Positions 63,301 through 64,000 of a stretch of 64,000 bases of DNA are shown in pieces. Both the position numbers and the translations under genes were made by a program. The notes under the pieces were generated by a model. The model was given only the letters and a program-made list of their open reading frames with translations. It was not told the DNA's origin and searched no databases. This DNA comes from Echeneis naucrates (Eukaryota > Chordata > Actinopteri > Carangiformes > Echeneidae). Location of the stretch: contig NC_042514.1 of the NCBI RefSeq assembly GCF_900963305.1, positions 134,001-198,000 on the forward strand, read 5' to 3'. Each line of letters begins with the position of its first letter. Positions within the stretch are counted from its first letter, which is position 1.

Positions 63301-64000
63301 ACAAAAGAAAACCAATACCCAAACCCAACCCAAGGACACACACACACACAGTGAGTTTATGTTTCCTGATTAAAGAGAACTGTCTGAACTGATAAGACAG
63401 AATCAAATGAGTCTGAACACGAGGAGATATTCATTAAAAAAATGAATATTAGAATATACTAAATGTGGTTTAAAAGGATTCAATAATTCCTGGTTTTCTC
63501 AGTTCTGTAGATTTTATAAATATCAGAGGTCAAAGATCAAATTACCCCCCAGTACCTTGGTTGTTGATGCGGATGTTCATGGGAATCTGGGCTGTCATGG
63601 CGAGCAGGTTGTGTTGTAGCGCTCTCTGTAGCAATCGATGGTGTTCTTCTGCCGGCAGTGCCATCTTCTTCTCGGGGGGCTCGCCAGCCTCCAGTTTGTC
63701 CCTCAGTTGTTCCAGAGCCGCCACCTGAGCTGCCATCGCTGCCTGAGCTGCTGCTGCCTGCACTGCAGCCACCGAATGTCCCGCCAAGGTCCCCGCCGGC
63801 AGACGGGCCACGGCCACTCCTGGAAGGGGTTGGCCTCCTTCTTCTTCATAGCACACAAAGGGGGGGGGCAGAGTATAATGTGAGGTATAACTGACCTCCT
63901 TCCCTGAGGGAGCAGATGGTCTGAGATGGACTGGATGTTACTGACATGACACTGGGGTCCCTCCCATGCCCAACAAACCTTTTTTGACCTTCTGGATGGG
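60321..64000 (-). CDS. arid3a: AT-rich interaction domain protein 3A, C-terminal exons (partial)
   Basis: ARID3A (Bright/DRIL1) is a nuclear transcription factor that binds AT-rich DNA. The window holds the last four exons (minus): 64000-63979 (cut by the edge), 63843-63556, 60726-60637, 60472-60321. These give 183 residues in one frame. The junction PIQKVKKEEGGQ matches human APKIKKEED, which fixes the odd acceptor ending ATGAAG before 63843. The REKLES region is clear: MAAQVAALEQLRDKLEAGEP, PEKKMALPAEEHHRLLQRAL and MTAQIPMNIRIN. DGRQDSALNLTTSSSSSISM, then ELNGVMYTGVLFAQ, and a Ser/Thr-rich end (TSTSTSSNTMS) follow. The ARID DNA-binding domain lies outside the window. ARID3B/C are less likely given the match. 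Confidence 0.93.
61344..63087 (+). mobile_element. PIF/Harbinger-like DNA transposon relic in an arid3a intron
   Basis: The left end GGGCTGAACTATGAAGGAAG and the reverse complement of the right end GGGTGAACTACAAAGTGAG are imperfect inverted repeats, 1.74 kb apart. A plus-strand frame near 62415-62510 reads RALYRRNLELDNQKKELEIK followed by KLRLEIEQLEYE. This is a charged coiled-coil like the C-terminus of the Myb/SANT accessory protein that accompanies Harbinger transposases. A second stretch near 62053-62200 (PQQITRPQRSWIMEG) may be an upstream exon. No DDE transposase is present. The ends match the 65-bp miniature at 9632-9696. Confidence 0.55.

Noticed and set aside
63896-64000. An alternative exon reading MSVTSSPSQTICSLREG with donor GTCAGT at 63895
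   Set aside because: It would leave an intron of only about 50 bp. The donor at 63978 gives PIQKVKKEEGGQ, which agrees with human ARID3A, so this stretch is intron.

Overview
This is a gene-dense segment of a vertebrate nuclear genome, almost certainly a teleost fish and probably a compact-genome percomorph. The evidence is multi-exon genes with canonical GT/AG introns, many only 70-200 bp long; proteins that read as clear vertebrate orthologues; fish-type LINE-2 and L1-like remnants; short DNA-transposon derivatives; and abundant (CA)n, (GA)n and poly-G/C microsatellites. There are no bacterial operons, CRISPR arrays or phage features. I placed splice sites by hand from the sequence, requiring GT/AG borders, phase continuity and homology recalled from memory.

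Layout, left to right: kank3 (minus; coding 345-5530, noncoding first exon near 8711-8830); a transposon-rich spacer (8.9-11.0 kb); dpp9 (minus; coding 11240-17302, or to 17601 for a long isoform, first exon near 19440-19550); dazap1 (minus; coding 20440-34223); gamt (plus; 36911-38790); ndufs7 (minus; 39911-43576); a 1.9-kb hAT-like element packed with tandem repeats (43930-45801); tmem79-like (minus; 46974-48778); an unrecognised 109-residue ORF (minus; 49082-49411); a CTDSPL2-like HAD phosphatase paralogue (minus; 51190-54249); an L1-like LINE remnant (54889-56340); a long spacer or 3'UTR; and the C-terminal exons of arid3a (minus; 60321 to the window end).

Most of these genes have human orthologues on chromosome 19p13. 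The dazap1-gamt-ndufs7 triplet keeps the order and relative orientation of human DAZAP1-GAMT-NDUFS7, so this is a conserved vertebrate linkage block rather than an operon. The genes serve unrelated jobs: talin and cortical microtubule linkage (kank3), cytosolic post-proline peptidase (dpp9), mRNA binding and splicing (dazap1), creatine synthesis (gamt), respiratory complex I (ndufs7), a multipass membrane protein (tmem79), a HAD-fold phosphatase-like protein and an ARID transcription factor.

Six coding models close perfectly in frame from start to stop: kank3 927 aa, dpp9 860 or 886 aa, dazap1 405 or 436 aa, gamt 233 aa, ndufs7 196 aa and the CTDSPL2-like gene 361 aa. The tmem79 model (296 aa) also closes, with a less certain start. 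The points most worth a second look are a conservative change in the catalytic motif of the CTDSPL2-like protein, an alternative dpp9 N-terminus with a frame-breaking exon, a 93-nt in-frame dazap1 cassette exon, the uncharacterised 109-residue ORF, a perfect 18-bp-stem hairpin in a dpp9 intron, and internally deleted transposon relics. I did not find a wholly new multi-gene system.
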